In this document: positions 7,719 to 18,706 of the stretch, piece after piece | Layout of the letters: each line of letters starts with the position of its first letter | Position numbering within the stretch: position 1 is the first letter of the stretch | Assembly: GCA_963682175.1 (NCBI GenBank) | Contig: OY821787.1 | Span: 17,028,501 to 17,092,500 of the forward strand | DNA length: 64,000 nt | Origin: Triglochin maritima | Lineage: Eukaryota; Streptophyta; Magnoliopsida; Alismatales; Juncaginaceae | Direction: 5' to 3' | The notes under the pieces: model-generated | Told to the model about the DNA's origin: nothing | Databases searched by the model: none | What the model saw: only the letters and a program-made list of their open reading frames with translations | Program-made: the position numbers and the translations under genes

Positions 7719-9382
7719 TGAAAGGAATGTGTTCTAAATTGAGTGATGATATTAGTGAGCCCCTTGATAAAGCAAAATTATAATGTACACAATGTAACTT
7801 GAGTTAAGTTACATAGTTATTATTAGCTTAAAAAGATCAAGAAATGAATATAATACAAAGGTGACACATTTCTACTTTGTATATATTTTTAATATCAAGA
7901 AGCAAGGGACAGACACAAGTGGTGCACTTACGTCACTAAATGGATCGTGTTTAGTTCGAGTGGAACAAAGACATATATGCTAATTGGGTAACTATAATGT
8001 GTAGCTAGATACCACTTATCGTTTGAGATATTAAGTGTTTAATATCTTTGCCAATTTAGCTTAGATCCTCCTATAGGTCACACCACCAAACTAGGAAACA
8101 AGAATCTTGATTTTGAGTTCATAAGATGTCGGGTTTCGTGTGAAAAGGGACACATGTGGTGAATCAATATGTCATGAGAATTGACATAATTAGAATCATG
8201 GATAAATTCATATGAGGTGTATATATTATGGGGTGTAATAATTTAATATTACATATGATAATATATTACATAAGAGATGAATTTTCTAACCCCCCCCCAA
8301 ATCAAATTTTGTTGGATATAAATCCAAAATTTGACAAAGGCAAAATTGGGCACAAAACGGTAAACCGTTTAGGGTTCGGTCGACCGAGGTGTGTTCGGAA
8401 TGGTCAACCGAACGGGGAACGGATAACACATTTGGTTGACCGAAATTGTCTGTTGTGGCTCTACAATTGACATCGGTCAACCAGGCTTGAACGGTGAACC
8501 GAGAGAAAATATCCAGGTGCTATCTTGGGATATTTTTGGTAGACCGAACGTGACACGGTCGTCCGAAGAAATTCGCCACGAGAAATTTTGGTGGCTCAAC
8601 GGTCGACCGGAGCGAGACGCGGATCCTCCGAATTTTTCCAGGGAATTTTTCTCATGTATATTTGGTCGATCGTCTAGCTCACGGTCATCCGAAGATGTGT
8701 TAAAACCGAATGGTTCGGTTGACCGAGAAGAATTCCCGGTTAACTGAACAGCACGATTTTTGCCTGAATTATTAAAAGAATAATTAGATAATGGGTTGGA
8801 TTAATTCCAGATTTTATCAAACGTTTTTTAGGATGCTTATGTGGCAATTTGGGATTAATTTTAGTAGAGAATAAGCAAGAAATCATGGCTAGAGAATAGC
8901 TCATGATTAGGATGTTTTGGGAGCCTATAAAAGGACCCCTCATCCTACTTGTTTATGTTAATTTATAAATTCTCTGTCTCTCTAATCCCTTCATTAATCA
9001 CCACGAAAATCTCTTAATAGTTTTAAGTTTTGGAGATAGAATTTTCAGGAGCTTAAAGAGGAGTTATTAGCTAGATTCTAAGCTTAATTAGAGATTGATT
9101 GTCTTGCTGCTTTCTCGCTAATCTTGTTTAGAGTTTGGAGAACACTTCGAAGCGAATCGGCGGGCGATTCGACGAGCAACGGAACACCGGATATTCTAAA
9201 AGGTTTTAGAGAACCCTTGGGTATGATCCTCTTTTTTTGTTCATTTTAATATATGTAGGAATCCATGATATTAGAATAAACATATACGTGTACGTAAAAT
9301 CAATGAACATATGAAATCTATCTTGTATGTTTGTACTAAAAAATTTAAAATATACACATATATAAGGACACGAAATCCTACA
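7719..9382 (+). repeat. 5' LTR of Copia A, internally deleted
   Basis: It starts TGAAAGGAATGTG and ends AAATCCTACA. Compared with the 3' LTR it lacks about 520 bp just after TGTGTTCTAAA (3' LTR about 26333-26850). The junction has short microhomology (TAA/TTGAG), as expected of illegitimate recombination. TATAAAA at 8926-8932 marks the promoter. Confidence 0.85.
8358..8748. promoter_or_regulatory. Array of CGGTCGACCG-type palindromes in Copia A U3
   Basis: About 13 full or degenerate copies of CGGTCGACCG occur within 390 bp, 180-570 bp upstream of the TATA box. Clear members are at 8377-8386 and near 8401, 8433, 8474, 8600, 8663 and 8714. Many changed copies read GGTCAACC or GGTTGACC, that is CG to CA or TG in the centre, as expected from deamination of methylated CpG. 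Confidence 0.7.
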
Positions 9383-9383
9383 G

Positions 9384-9394
9384 TGGTATCAGAG
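9384..9394 (+). promoter_or_regulatory. Primer binding site, initiator tRNA-Met (Copia A)
   Basis: TGGTATCAGAG lies one base after the LTR end. It is the standard plant Copia primer site. Confidence 0.9.
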
Positions 9395-10834
9395 TATTTA
9401 GTTCATATTTTCAATGATTAGACTATATAATTAATTTATGTTGACCATCTACAATCGAAACAGTTCATGTTCTATCTTTTTCGAGTTTTTCGATAATTTT
9501 ATTGATTTAATTCTAATTGATTTCTTTGATAGTTTTAAATGTTTTGAAACACATCATGTGAATGTTAGAAATAAATTTTATACTTATGTCTAATATATAA
9601 AATTTTCATTTTTTAATTGAAAGATTATTTTGTATGAAATCGACAAAACGAAAAAGGCATATGTTTATCTTTCCTTAAAAATTTATTTTGGAAATTAGAT
9701 AGACAACGGTTCAAATGTTTTGTATTTTGAACTATGGATGCTTAAAATCATTTTTAAAGGATTTCAAATGGTTTTAGAATTGTTTGATTTAGAGATGCAT
9801 GATAAACTAAATCGAGTAATTTATAGTATATGTGCATGCGTTGCTCGAGTTCTCTTATGCAGGGATATGTGAGTTTGTATGTTCTGTTGAAGCCATGTGT
9901 GAATGAATGAATGTGTATGTTATTATTATTCAATCACAGGGGCTTATGTGTATGTAAAAGCCAATTTCTATTTCCATGCGTTATAGAGAGTTTTTACATA
10001 GGACTTGCACTAGACAATTTTCTAAATTGAGAGATGCATGTTTATATTTTTGCAATATCAAAATCCATGGTGCAAGAGGAAGTCTCGGAGAAGGCGCAAA
10101 AGTCAAGGACGCGGGAACATATAAATTCACACCAATGTGTGTGTGAATGGATATATTTATGTTTGTGTGCTTGACATGTATGTGATTGTATGAATGAATG
10201 TTAGGATGTGTATAGTTGATAAATATGCATGATCACCTAAATTCTAAAATCACATGTAAATCTTTAAATTGTCAAACAAAAAATGAATAGTATTTTTCTT
10301 TCTTATTTCATCCGCTAGCAGCCATCGATCGAGGGATATTCTGCTCGCCCTTAGCGGGAGAAAGCTTCCTCCATCTTTGGGAATAGTGGGAGGTATAAGG
10401 TTGTCTATTGTTGTGCCATGAATAGATGTACGACGTGCGATTCACCCTTAGTGGACACTGAGTGTATTTGTTTGTGAATACATTGGATAAACATATCTCA
10501 TATCAAATGAAATAAGTTTTCTAAACAAGACCCGGAGCCCTAGCTCGGTTTTGGGAAAGAGATTTTTTCTTATAAGGATTGGTGATATTCCCTCTTAATT
10601 AAAACGACAAGTCATAAGAGTTTGAAAATGCAAATGTTGCAAAATTTCGAAATGGTTATGATTAGAAAATGTTTTCTTACCTTGATTTTATAATATATCT
10701 GATAGCCCTTAGCTAGTTTGTATTATAATTGATAGGATCTTTAATTGCTGCATTTATGGACAAATTTTTATTTGCGGTATTGATTTTCAAAAACATAAAT
10801 TGACATTAAATCCCATATAATTTATTTTGTAGAA
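9395..10834 (+). other. Leader of Copia A, no gene
   Basis: 1.44 kb of AT-rich untranslated leader. A block around 10311-10400 with CTCGCCCTTAGCGGGAG (an imperfect inverted repeat) is conserved in the Copia B leader at about 20920-20990 (minus strand), so it may be a structured leader element. Otherwise I see nothing. Confidence 0.6.
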
Positions 10835-11638
10835 ATGTCGAATATTCAACCTATTGTGCGACCTATGATTGAAAAACATCCTTTGGCAAATGATGACTCA
10901 AACTTCATAAGCTGGCAACTTAAGCTCAATATTGTGTTGAAGTTTGAGACACTATCTCATATTTTGGATGGTGAAATCCCAAAATTAAATGAGAAGACAA
11001 CCGATAGCGAGAAGGAGGCAAAAGCCAAGTGGGAAGACCAAAAGAACCAATTTAACGGTCTAAGGTTGGCCTCCATGGGTGACTCGCTTCAAGCGAAATA
11101 CTTGGATTCAAAACCCAAGAAGACCATGGAAGCTTTAACAAAGATGTTCATGGATAGTGCTAGAAAAGAGCAGTATAAGACGACCATCGCACTCACAAGG
11201 TGCCACATGGCGGAGGGAACATCGGTATCCATGCATTTTCTCACGATGCAAGGATACCTTGAGAAGTTGTCGAAGCTCTCTTCCCCGATGCCCGATGACA
11301 TTGCGGAAGATTTGATTCTTGGCTCTCTAGCCCAGTCTTACAAGGACTTCATTATGCACTATCATGTGCGTGAGAAAGGGGTGAGTCTTGAGGAACTTCA
11401 CAACGCTCTCAAAACGGCTGAAGTTGACAAGGGCAAGGGTCGGGACAAGCACGTCCTAGCCGTCCATGAGAGGAGCAAGAAGATCTCCAAACGTAAAGGC
11501 AAATTCACCCAAAAGACGCCAATCAAGAGCGAGGGCGTAGGAGGTACTCATAGGAGTGCCTCGAGGGGGAATTCTTTGAAATCTCTGACTCCCAATACAG
11601 AGTGCTTTCACTGCGGTTTAGGGTTTAGGGTTTAGGTT
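10835..11638 (+). pseudogene. gag: Copia A gag (broken at the zinc knuckle)
   Basis: This ORF starts MSNIQPIVRPMIEKH and runs 266 codons. It has the usual Copia gag body (UBN2-like helical region, with LASMGDSLQAKY, TRCHMAEGTSVSMHFL and LKTAEVDKGKG) and a basic linker, then begins the CCHC knuckle (CFHC). The rest of the knuckle is replaced by three GTTTAGG telomere-type units, which remove the remaining ligands and shift the frame to a stop. The sister Copia B has an intact knuckle, CFHCSEKGHIRPNC, at this point. Gag would coat genomic RNA and form the virus-like particle, but this copy cannot make a Gag-Pol. Confidence 0.88.
11616..11636 (+). repeat. Interstitial telomere-type repeat (GTTTAGG)3
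   Basis: Three exact tandem 7-mers equal to the plant telomere repeat (TTTAGGG in another phase). They replace about 17 nt of gag with about 24 nt when compared with Copia B at 19640-19660. The net gain of 7 shifts the reading frame. Confidence 0.9.
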
Positions 11639-11681
11639 CCGGCCAAAGTACCCCAAGTACAAGGAAGACCTTGACAATGGA

Positions 11682-13335
11682 ATGATTGAGCGTAAACGCC
11701 CCAAAAAGGCCAAAGGTATATTTGTTATCGAGATAAATTTGGCCACCTCTGTCCATGATTGGGTAATTGATACTGGATCTTGTGCTCACATAATTTCAAA
11801 TGTGCAACTACTAAAGGATAGGAAGGAACTCGTGAAAAACAAGATGATCTTGAAGGTCCGAAATGGTGCGAGTGTTGCTGCGATTGCACAAGGTTCTGTG
11901 GAGCTTCAATTATCTAGTGTTTTAAATTTATGTTTAAAGAACGTTTATTATGTGCCTTCGATTAGCAAGAATATTATTTTTGTATCCTGTTTGGATATGG
12001 ATAATTTCTTGCTTGTCTGTATCGAAGAATGATATTTTCGATGCAAATGCATTCGTGAGGAATGGTCTCTATTGGCTTGAATTGAATACTAGACAAATCT
12101 TAAACATCAATAACAAAAGGCTTAAAACTACTCACGTGAACGATACACTCTTGTGGTACTATCGTCTTGGTCATATAAATGAAAAAACGCATCAAGAAAT
12201 TGCAAGAAACTAACCTTCTTGGTCAACTTGATTTTAAATCATTGGAGACGTGCGAACCTTGCCTAATGGGCAAAATGACCAAGAGGCCTTTCAAGAAGAA
12301 AGGTCCGAGAGCGAATGACTTGTTGGATTTGATACATTCCGATGTATGTGGTCTGATGAGTACTAGTGTAAGAGACGGTTTCAGGTACTTCATTATGTTC
12401 ATGGATGATTATAGTCATTATGGCATATTTATCTAATGAGAAACAAAAGTGAATCCTTTGACAAGTTCAAAGAATTCAAGAATGAAGTAGAGAACCAACT
12501 CAACAAGAAAATCAAGTCTCTACGAACGGATCGTGGAGGTGAGTACTTAAGCACCGAATTTGACCCCTTCTTAAAGGAGTGTGGTATTGTACCACAACTC
12601 ACCCCTCCCGGTACACCTCAGTGGAATGGTGTATCTGAAAGGAGGAATAGGACATTGCTCGACATGGTTCGATCAATGATGAGTCAAGTTGAATTTCCGC
12701 TTTACTTTTGGATTTATGCACTAGAAGCTGCGGCTTACACACTAAATAATGTTCCATCAAAATCCGTAGAGAAAACGCCTTATGAGCTATGGAGTGGTAA
12801 AACACATAAGCTTAATTTTCTCAAGATTTGGGGTTGTGAGGCCTACGTCAAGAGATTGAGGTCGACCAAACATCAACCAAAAGCGGATAAGTGCTTCTTT
12901 ATAGGTTATCCTCTGGAGACAAGAGGATACTACTTTTGGCATACAACCTCCAATCGAGGGATTGTAGAGAGGGATGTCGTATTCCTAGAAAAAGAATTTC
13001 TAGAAAGAATAAAAAGTAGTGGGAGTAGAGTTGTGCTTGAGGAGACTCAAGATATTCTACAAGATCATGATATGAATGGTGACATTCAAGATCATGAAGG
13101 CCCAACCAAGGTTCCTTTGGTTAGTGAGAGCGTGAGTGAGAGACTCTCACAAGCAATTGTGAGAGAAACTCAATCTTCCCCACCTAGTGTACGTTCCAAA
13201 ATCAAACACGAACCAATTCGGCAAGAAATTGTGGAAGAAGTTGGAGAAGTACACGTAGAACCAAAAGAACTTAGAAGGTCAACGAGGGAAAGGAAGAAAC
13301 CCAATATGTATTTGAGACTTCATGAGATCATGGTA
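11682..13335 (+). pseudogene. Copia A protease and integrase remnant
   Basis: Three to four frames together encode the protease with DTGS (in WVIDTGSCAHI, about 11762), the pre-integrase region with the HHCC zinc-binding motif (RLGHINEK ... CEPCLMGK, about 12165-12270), and the integrase core (HSDVCG, DDYSHYG, TDRGGEY and, near its end, PQWNGVSERRNRT). Frameshifts near 12030, 12200 and 12430 break it. The last frame, 12436-13335, is open through the integrase C-terminus (SRVVLEETQD, STRERKKP) until the SIRE-like LTR interrupts it. It resumes at 24638. Integrase would join cDNA to the genome; this copy is dead. Confidence 0.88.
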
Positions 13336-13709
13336 TTTTTGGCTTTTTGGCCTTAATCTTTGTTTTGATGATTTAATTAACCTAATCTTAATTGTAATCA
13401 TGTAGAGTCGCACACATGTTCATTACATATATATTGATTTTTGCTAACCTCTACAGGTGATCAAGACTCAAGGAAGAAAGGAAATCAAGTCAAGACATGT
13501 AATCAAGCTCATTTGAAGACATGTAATTTGTATTTGTTTGAGTCTTCGTAACTTTGTGTAATTGAGCATACTAGAGCTAAAAACTACTCAAACACACACT
13601 AGGTTCCCTATAGAAGTCATACACAAAATTTCACATAATTTTGACTTCAATAGATCACCCAAACTTAGACCGGAAAATACTAAACCTAAACCAAAACAGT
13701 CTGCCCACA

Positions 13710-14161
13710 TTCGGTCGACCGAAACAGACCGTTCGGTCGACCGAGTGATCATATATTTTGTTAGTGTTTAACTGTCCAAGTTCGGTCGACCATCCAGACC
13801 TTTTCGGTCGACCGAGTTAACATATTTCCCCGACCGTTTGTTTTGTCGTATTATACCCAACGGTCGTATTTGTATTATCTCCAAATACCCCAAATACATT
13901 TTGTGTATCGGTCAACCGAGGACCTTGTTCGGTTGACCGAACTTATGTTCCTTGACAAACCCAATGTGCCTGTCGGTTTTCGGTCGATCGAATATGATCT
14001 TGTTTGTCAACCCCAAAGTGTCGGGTGTGAATCGGTCGACCAAACCTATCTCGGTACTCGACTGATCACTTAAGTGTACCTAGATTATAGCCTTTGTCGG
14101 TCGACCGTTCTTTTACCGGTCAACCGAACCTTAATCTAAATTTTCAAACGGTCGACCGAAG
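13710..14161. promoter_or_regulatory. Array of CGGTCGACCG palindromes in the SIRE-like U3
   Basis: About eleven copies, 20-70 bp apart, include perfect palindromes TTCGGTCGACCGAA or close to it near 13712, 13733, 13804 and 14150. Degenerate forms are near 13910, 13929, 13978, 14034, 14096 and 14117. The array lies upstream of the TATA box (24061) of the same LTR once Copia B is removed. Confidence 0.75.
14157..14161. repeat. Target site duplication CGAAG (left, Copia B)
   Basis: Exact match to 23971-23975. It lies inside the last palindrome of the SIRE-like array, so Copia B landed in a CGGTCGACCGAAG site. Confidence 0.9.
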
Positions 14162-16229
14162 TATAGGATTTCATGTTTATTTATGCATGTATATTTTCGA
14201 AATTTTTATGCACAATAAGGAGTAATTTACAATTTTCTATGATTTATTTCATGCATGCATCAATTTGTTTCAATATCTAGTTTCAAAACTTTATTAAAAC
14301 AAATATGGGCTCCGAAATTCATACCTAGAAGTTCTCTAAAACTTCTTGAAGATTCGGAGACGTTGGGGATGCTCCTCGCTGCCCCGGATGCCTCCGAGTA
14401 TTCACCAAACTCTAAACAAGATCGGAGAGAGGGAAGTTAGTCTCTCAATCTCCGATAGGGTTTAGAATCCAATTACTAACCTCTCTTTAATTCCCTTGAG
14501 AAGATGATCTCTTAAGAACTAAACTGAATTTAAGAATCAGGGAATTTTCGTGGAGAATTATGGGGAGAGAATTTTTGCATGAGAAAGCAATGAAATGAAT
14601 TAAGGAGGTAATGAGATAAACTTGTATTTATAAGTTCTCTCCAAATTACCTATTCATGTGCAACCTCTTGCCCATGATTTCATGCAAAATTCCATCTAAC
14701 CATCCATTATTTAATAATAAATAATATTAGCCACGAATTAAATCAATTATGGACAAATTCCAGGCATGATCTAATTAATTCTGCATTAACCGTCTGGACC
14801 GGTCGACCGTTTGGAGGTTCGGTCGAACGCTCTAACCAGGTTTCGGTCGACCGTTCAATAACTCGGTCGACCGTTCGTAACAGGAATTATTCCATCGCTA
14901 TGTTTGGTCGACCGTTCGAACAGATGAAAATTCCCTGTTATCGGTCGAGACATGTCCGGTCGACCGTTCGAACAGATGAAAATTCCCTGTTATCGGTCGA
15001 GACATGTCCGGTCGACCGTGCCCGATCGGTCGACCGTTTACTGCTAACCGGTCGACCGTTGGAGCACTGTTCTGCAGACTTGTCAAATTTCGGTTTAACC
15101 CCTACAAAATTTGACATTTCGGGATTAATAGTAAATTCACAACTTATGTAACATATTATCCTATGTAATGATCAATCATTACACCCCATAATATTTACAT
15201 CACATATGAATTTAATTTAGATTCTAGTTATGTTATTAATCACAACATAATTTTGATTTTGCTTGTTCACCCCATGTGTCATATTTTCTACATGAAACCC
15301 GACACATCTTATGAACTCAAAATCCCCATTTCTTGTTTCCCAGTTTTGTGGTGTGACCTATGGGAGGATGTAAACTAAGTTGGCAGTGATATTAAGAGCT
15401 TAATATCACAAGCTATAAGTGGTATCTAGCTACACATTATAGCTCCCAATTAGTTAGATGTCTTAAATCCACTCGAACCAAAACCCGATCCATTTAGTGA
15501 TGGAGTGCACCACTTGTGTCCGTCCCTTGCCTCATGATATTAAGAATACACACAAAGTAGTATTGTGTTATCTTTGTATTAGTATTCATTTCTTGATCTC
15601 TTTAAGCTAGTTATAAATATGTGACTTAACTCAAATCACATTGTGCACATTACAACTTTGCTTTATCAAGGGGCCCACTAATATCATCACTCAATTAAGA
15701 GGGGCAATGATAATCTTTTGACTAACTATCTTCTCCAACGAAAGTTATACTTAACCAACTAATGCATTTACACTACACTCATCGATAGCTCAAGACACTA
15801 GTCTAATTAAGAACTTCTTAAGCGATCGGATATAAGTCTCATATCAAAGGACCAAAGACACAGTAAAATATTAATGACACAGAAACACATTCCTCTAATA
15901 TTTTACTTGTTAGGTCTATTCAGTATACAAAAGTAATATTTTCCTCTTTTGCATACCCGTGTTGTCACTCACTTGTAGAGCTACAATGATCTATGACTGA
16001 CACGACAATCTTAACCCGGTAATTAATGTCCCATGTTAATTACCATGATTGCAAATATCTTTTGTTTTATGTAAACCAATATCTTTTAGAGCTCTACGGT
16101 TAAGGACCAAGAGCCTCTTCCTTAACACTTCTAAAAGACGAATAACATAAACAAGGAACAAAATGATTTCTCATTCAATTCATAATAATTGACATTTAAA
16201 AGTAAAACTTTTAGAACACATTCCCTTTA
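14162..16229 (-). repeat. 3' LTR of Copia B
   Basis: About 2.07 kb. On the minus strand it runs from TAAAGGGAATGTG to GAAATCCTATA. The TATA box reads TATTTATA at 14625-14632 on the plus strand. It carries a 52-bp tandem duplication (14906-14957 and 14958-15009), absent from the other LTR, which adds extra palindromes. Confidence 0.9.
14795..15062. promoter_or_regulatory. Array of CGGTCGACCG palindromes in Copia B U3
   Basis: About eleven copies of CGGTCGACCG or near variants occur in 270 bp, upstream (minus strand) of the TATA box at 14625. The 52-bp duplication contributed two. The second LTR has the same array at about 22590-22805. Confidence 0.75.
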
Positions 16230-16240
16230 ATCTCCCACTT
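16230..16240 (-). promoter_or_regulatory. Polypurine tract of Copia B
   Basis: On the minus strand it reads AAGTGGGAGAT directly before the LTR. The same phrase precedes the 3' LTR of Copia A at 26305-26315. Confidence 0.8.
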
Positions 16241-16313
16241 GTTATTAAAGTTTTCTTTCTCATACATACTCAATGCATAAAAGAATAATAACTAGGGTAA
16301 ACCCCATTACATA

Positions 16314-16799
16314 TCAATCATCAAGCCAATCTACATGGTTCCTCAATCCCATGGACTCGAAATGCATTTCACCCTTGGCTTGGGATAAGGGTTTTGTGAA
16401 TGGATCAGTTGTGTTGCTGTTGGTGTCCACCCATAATAGATTTATTTTGCCTTCGTCGATGAGGTCACGCGTCACGAAGTACTTACGATCCATGTACTTC
16501 ACTTTGTGGTGTGATTTGGGATCCTTGATTTGCGAGATAGATGCACTATTGTCGCAAAATAGCTCTATTGGTCCCTCGCTCGAGGGAACTACTCCAAGCT
16601 CTTCAAGGAACTTCTTAATCCACACTCCTTCCTTGCTGGCTTCAGCGACAACCATTACTTCGGAAGCAGTGGTTGAGTCGGCCGTAGTGATTTGCTTCCA
16701 ACTACGCCAACTCACAGCTCCACCATTCAGAAGGAAGACGTATCCTGATTGTGACCTTCTATCGTCTGGATCACTCATGAAACTCGCATCCGAGTAACC
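16314..16799 (-). pseudogene. Copia B RNase H, last part of pol
   Basis: An open frame of 154 codons, beginning after a stop in the RT-RNase H connection (16800), encodes a Copia RNase H. Visible motifs are GGAVSWRSWKQ, TASEVMVVAEASKEGVW, LFCDNSASI, the H-K-K-rich SHHKVKYMDRKYF and WVDTNSNTTDPFTKPL near the C-terminus. RNase H removes the RNA strand during cDNA synthesis. The catalytic acidic residues expected for this family look kept. It belongs to the same polyprotein as the upstream minus-strand frames. It ends with its own stop about 75 bp before the polypurine tract. Confidence 0.88.
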
Positions 16800-17246
16800 T
16801 TAGGCTATCAATTCCCTTTGTCCTCCATAAACAAGAATCTTATCCTTAGTCCGGTTAAGATACTTCAGGATATTCTTGACCGCAGTCCAATGCTCGGGAC
16901 CTGCGTTGGATTGGTGACGACTTGTCACGCTTAGAGCATACGAGACATCGGGTCTTGTGCAAGTCATCGCGTACATGATCGACCCAATTGCCGAAGCATA
17001 AGGGACATCCTTCATGTACTCTAATTCCTTACGTGATTGCGCACGTTGAGACTTCTTGAGTTGCACACCCATACTCATTGGCACACTGCCCTTTTTGGAG
17101 TTGTTCATCTTGAACCTTTCCAAGACCTTGTCAATGTATGTACGTTGACTTAGGCCAATGAGTCTACGGGATCTATCTCGATATATCTTGATTCCCAAGA
17201 TGTATTGAGCCTCACCCATATCTTTCATTGAAAATGCAGATTTCAA
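16800..17246 (-). pseudogene. Copia B RT C-terminal (connection) segment
   Basis: This 148-codon frame includes KDMGEAQYILGIKIYRDRS, GLSQRTYIDKVLERF, PMSMGV and ALSVTSRHQSNAGPEHW, typical of the Copia RT thumb and connection. It is joined to the upstream RT by a one-base deletion near 17246 (Copia A has AGAAGTTCATTG where B has AGAAATCATTG). It ends in a premature stop at 16800. With the stops near 18705 and 18484 this gives four disabling lesions in the Copia B polyprotein. Confidence 0.85.
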
Positions 17247-18481
17247 TGATTTCTCGTTTGCTCAAGCAAAGGAATATGATTGCCCATAAGCAATATGTCA
17301 TCGACATATAAGATTAGGAATACTACATGGCTCCCACTAACCTTCTTGTATATACAAGGTTCTTCCTTACTTTGAATGAAGTGAAGCTTCTTCACTTCCT
17401 CGTCAAAGCGTTTGTTCCAACTCCTTGATGCTTGCTTCAATCCATAGATGGATCTTTGAAGCTTGCATACCTTCTCGCTATTCTTTGGATCTTCAAAACC
17501 TTGAGGCTGTACCATGTACACATCCTCCTCCAAGTTCCCATTAAGGAACGCCGTTTTGACATCCATTTGCAATATTTCATAGTCGTGAAATGCGGCAATA
17601 GCGAGCATGATCCGAATAGACTTGAACATGGCAACCGGTGAAAAAGTTTCATCATAGTCAATTCCTTGAACTTGAGTGAAACCCTTCGCTACAATCCTTG
17701 CTTTGTAGGTTGTCAGGTTCCCATCCATGTCCATCTTCCTCTTAAAAACCCATTTATTATGAATGCCCTTTTTACCTTGAGGAAGGTCAACCAAGTCCCA
17801 TACTTGATTATCATACATGGATTCTATTTTGGATTTCATGGCATCGAGCCATAGTTTGGAGTCTTCCCTATCCATTGCTTCTTGGAAGGTCAAGGGATCA
17901 TTGGTATCTAGTACCATGATTTCATGAAGTCCCAGATAGATATCGGGTTTCTTCCTTTCCCTTGTTGACCTTCTAAGTTCTTTTGGTTGTTCTCGTGTCT
18001 CTCGAACTTCTTCCACAATTTCTTGAGGAGTGGGTTCACGTTCAACTCTTGAACGAACACTTGGTGGGGATGATTGAGATTCTCTCACAATTTCTTGTGA
18101 TGGTCTCTCGCTCACGCTCCCACTAACCAAAGGAATCTCGGTTGGGCCTTCATGATCTTGAATGTCATCATTCATGTCATGATCTTGTAGAGTATCTTGA
18201 GTTTCCTCAAGCACAACCCTACTCCCACTACTTTTTACTCTTTCTAGAAATTCCTTTTCCAGAAATGTGGCATCCCTCTCTACAATCACTCGATTGGAGG
18301 TGATATGCCCAAAGTAGTATCCTCTTGTCTCACGAGGATAACCAATAAAGAAGCACTTATCCGCTTTTGGTTGAAGTTTGGTCGACATCAATCTCTTGAC
18401 GTAAGCCTCACAACCCCAAATCTTGAGAAAATTGAGCTTAGGTGTTTTACCACTCCATAGCTCATAAGGAGTTTTCTCCAC
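17243..18481 (-). pseudogene. Copia B integrase C-terminus and reverse transcriptase
   Basis: This frame of 412 codons covers the end of integrase (TPYELWSGKTPKLNFLKIWG, the GYPRETRGYYF region, STRERKKPD) and the RT. RT landmarks are GVHNK-like WVFKRKMDMDG, ARIVAKGFTQ, DVKTAFLNG with the first catalytic Asp, SIYGLKQASRSWN, and the active-site loop LYVDDILLM. RT converts the genomic RNA to DNA in the virus-like particle. All RT landmarks look intact here, unlike Copia A. It is separated from the upstream frame by a stop in the integrase near 18484 and from the downstream frame by a one-base deletion. Confidence 0.9.
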
Positions 18482-18483
18482 GG

Positions 18484-18706
18484 ATTAGGATGGAACATTA
18501 TTTAGTGTGTAAGCCGCAGTTTGTAGTGCATAACTCCAAAAGTAAAGAGGTAATTCCGCATGACTCATCATTGACCGAACCATGTCGAGCAATGTCCTAT
18601 TCCTCCTTTCGGATACCCCATTCCACTGAGGTGTACCTGGAGGGGTGAGTTGAGGTACAATACCAAACTCCTTTAGGTATGAGTCAAATTCGACACTTAA
18701 GTACTA
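18484..18706 (-). pseudogene. Copia B integrase middle segment between two stops
   Basis: Between the stop at about 18705 (after TDRGG, where Copia A reads GGTGAGTAC and B reads GGTTAGTAC) and the stop at about 18484, the minus strand still encodes the integrase core with LTPPGTPQWNGVSERRNRT-like sequence. Two point mutations therefore interrupt an otherwise well-kept integrase. Confidence 0.8.

Noticed and set aside
8228..8747. Overlapping small ORFs in the Copia A LTR
   Set aside because: They follow the palindrome array, differ in the 3' LTR copy and have no family motif.
11616..11636. Chromosome end or true telomere
   Set aside because: There are only three units, embedded in a gag gene that continues on both sides.
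13710..15062. CRISPR-like appearance of regularly spaced short repeats
   Set aside because: The repeats are 10-14-bp palindromes with irregular spacing inside plant LTRs. There are no uniform spacers and no cas genes.
16273..16797. Plus-strand ORF of 174 codons
   Set aside because: It is an antisense shadow of the Copia B RNase H. The same holds for the minus-strand frame at 25754-26356 opposite Copia A RNase H.
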